Source: Oscillatoriales cyanobacterium M59_W2019_021
Lineage (GTDB): Bacteria; Cyanobacteriota; Cyanobacteriia; Cyanobacteriales; Geitlerinemataceae
NCBI GenBank assembly: GCA_015295945.1
Contig: DVED01000085.1
Span: 1 to 64,000, forward strand
DNA length: 64,000 nucleotides
Reading direction: 5' to 3'
Shown here: positions 63,303 through 64,000 of the stretch, in pieces
Layout: the number at the start of each line of letters is the position of its first letter
Numbering within the stretch: the stretch's first letter is position 1
Program-made: the position numbers and the translations under genes
Notes under the pieces: generated by a model
What the model was told of the DNA's origin: nothing
Databases searched by the model: none
What the model saw: the letters and a program-made list of their open reading frames with translations, nothing else

Positions 63303-63364
63303 TTTAAGTAATAAGTAATAAGTTTGAGGTTGGTTATTGGTTATTGGTTGTTGGTGAATTCCAA
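63303..63364. repeat. AAGTAATAAGT and GGTTATTGG repeat block
   Basis: TAAGTAATAAGTAATAAGTTTGAGG then GGTTATTGGTTATTGGTTGTTGGTG and AATTACCCGTTACC, filling the space between ureD and the peroxiredoxin gene. It also runs into the last codons of the latter. Confidence 0.75.
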
Positions 63365-63910
63365 TTACCCGTTACCTATTACCCATTTCAACAACGTTTC
63401 TACCGACGCATTGGGTTCTAGGAAAGAAAATAAATGCTTGTAGATCAGTTTTCCAGACCGATCAAGGACGAATTGAGCGGGTAAGGGCGCTCCCAAAGCT
63501 TGACCGACTTGATAGGCTTTGAACACCCGACAACTGGGATCGCTGAGTAAGGGGAATTTTAAACCCAAATCCCGGACGACGATTTGGCTTTGGCGGGGAT
63601 CGGTACTGGTTATCATCAAGACTTCGGCTCCCGCTTCGAGAAAGCGATCGTAATTCTCGTTCAATGCTTTGATGTGGGGAAAGCACAAGGGACAGTATTG
63701 CTTTTCAGTAAAAATACGGGTGAAGGCGATAACAACGGATTTTTGTCCTCGATAAGTCGAGAGCCGAACTTGGCGAGCATTTGTCAAATCGCTCAACTCG
63801 AAATCCGGCGGCATCACTTCCCGGTACAGTTTGTTCGTTGCTGGAATCGGTAAGAAGTTTTTGAAAAACCGTTCGTTAAATAATCCTCGAAAATCTGTGG
63901 ATGTTAGCAT
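63365..63910 (-). CDS. peroxiredoxin-like (AhpC/TSA) protein
   Basis: 181 residues, thioredoxin-fold redoxin of the AhpC/TSA group. Cys73 and Cys76 in TEKQYCPLC form a CxxC rather than the single peroxidatic Cys of classical 2-Cys enzymes, so a bacterioferritin-comigratory or atypical type is likely. LITSTDPRQSQIVVRDLGL and FPLLSDPSC are family features. ATG 63910 is used since the frame above lies in repeats. The last codons (VIGNG) are read from a TTACCCATT repeat. Confidence 0.82.
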   Translation of the reverse strand: MLTSTDFRGLFNERFFKNFLPIPATNKLYREVMPPDFELSDLTNARQVRLSTYRGQKSVVIAFTRIFTEKQYCPLCFPHIKALNENYDRFLEAGAEVLMITSTDPRQSQIVVRDLGLKFPLLSDPSCRVFKAYQVGQALGAPLPAQFVLDRSGKLIYKHLFSFLEPNASVETLLKWVIGNG

Positions 63911-63965
63911 AATTGGGTAATGGTTAATGGGTAATGGGTCGCGAACCACTAACAACTAAAAATCA
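63911..63965. repeat. GGGTAATGG and CACTAACAAC repeat block
   Basis: AATTGGGTAATGGTTAATGGGTAATGGG then ACCACTAACAACTAAAAATC ahead of the peroxiredoxin gene. Confidence 0.65.
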
Positions 63966-64000
63966 AAAAAATTGGCGATCGAACTTTGTCAATCGCCAAT
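63966..64000 (-). terminator. terminator of a minus-strand gene beyond the window
   Basis: On the minus strand ATTGGCGATT pairs with ATCGCCAAT, followed by TTTTTTTGATTTTT. The gene it ends lies past position 64000. Confidence 0.75.

Overview
The window is a piece of cyanobacterial chromosome. The evidence is the very frequent octamer GCGATCGC and its core, plus cyanobacterial lineage genes: a CpcT-type phycobiliprotein lyase, an NblA phycobilisome-degradation protein, the cytochrome b6f subunit PetP, a plastoquinone-pathway UbiA prenyltransferase, a CcsB cytochrome c assembly protein, class I FBPase next to zwf-opcA, and many cyanobacterial DUF families (DUF3370, DUF1830, DUF4079, TIGR02587/TIGR02588). 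Two Uma2 genes, decayed CHAT and XisI genes, large hybrid kinases and abundant dispersed repeats suggest a filamentous, Oscillatoriales-like organism. That is an inference and the species cannot be named from this sequence.

Layout. 0-8 kb: secreted haem peroxidase with a PEP-CTERM tail, CpcT lyase, site-2 protease facing a degenerate metallo-beta-lactamase-fold protein, DUF3370 lipoprotein, Vat/CatB acetyltransferase. 8-16 kb: a second PEP-CTERM protein, a cbiG-cobJ fusion, a GlsB-like membrane protein, then nblA overlapping TIGR02587 and TIGR02588, and a 548-residue unknown protein. 15.7-22 kb: a candidate small RNA, rplI, dnaB with a shrunken intein, a Slt-type lytic transglycosylase, Uma2. 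22-31 kb: signalling (a kinase core lacking its sensor, a 1283-residue hybrid kinase, a receiver-kinase) around thrS. 31-36 kb: lpxB, DUF1830, DUF4079, an ArsA-like ATPase, petP, hisF, tRNA-Ala(GGC). 36-41 kb: opcA, zwf, fbp, with a likely NtcA site ahead of zwf. 41-48 kb: lysA, cdaA-uppS (overlapping), a YlqF-type GTPase, a Usp protein, pgk, a hexapeptide acyltransferase. 49-57 kb: CHAT pseudogene, aroK, plastoquinone prenyltransferase, a frameshifted gene, YcxB-like protein, gcvT, a split GDT1/Mnx exporter, ccsB, rplY. 57-64 kb: SRPBCC protein, ssb, a ferrochelatase-family protein with a His-rich tail, Uma2 plus an xisI remnant, mscS, ureA-ureD, a peroxiredoxin.

Genes are mostly singletons or pairs. 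The tight transcription units are nblA-TIGR02587-TIGR02588, cdaA-uppS, the two GDT1 halves and ureD-ureA. Between the genes runs a striking composite filler, built in a recurrent order from GGTAATTGGT/TGACCAA blocks, TTTGGGG heptads, CCCCTGCT pyrimidine blocks and a TCCTGAACTCC block. It supplies the last codons of several genes and has entered the ATPase domain of one histidine kinase in frame. No complete insertion sequence, CRISPR array or rRNA operon is present.
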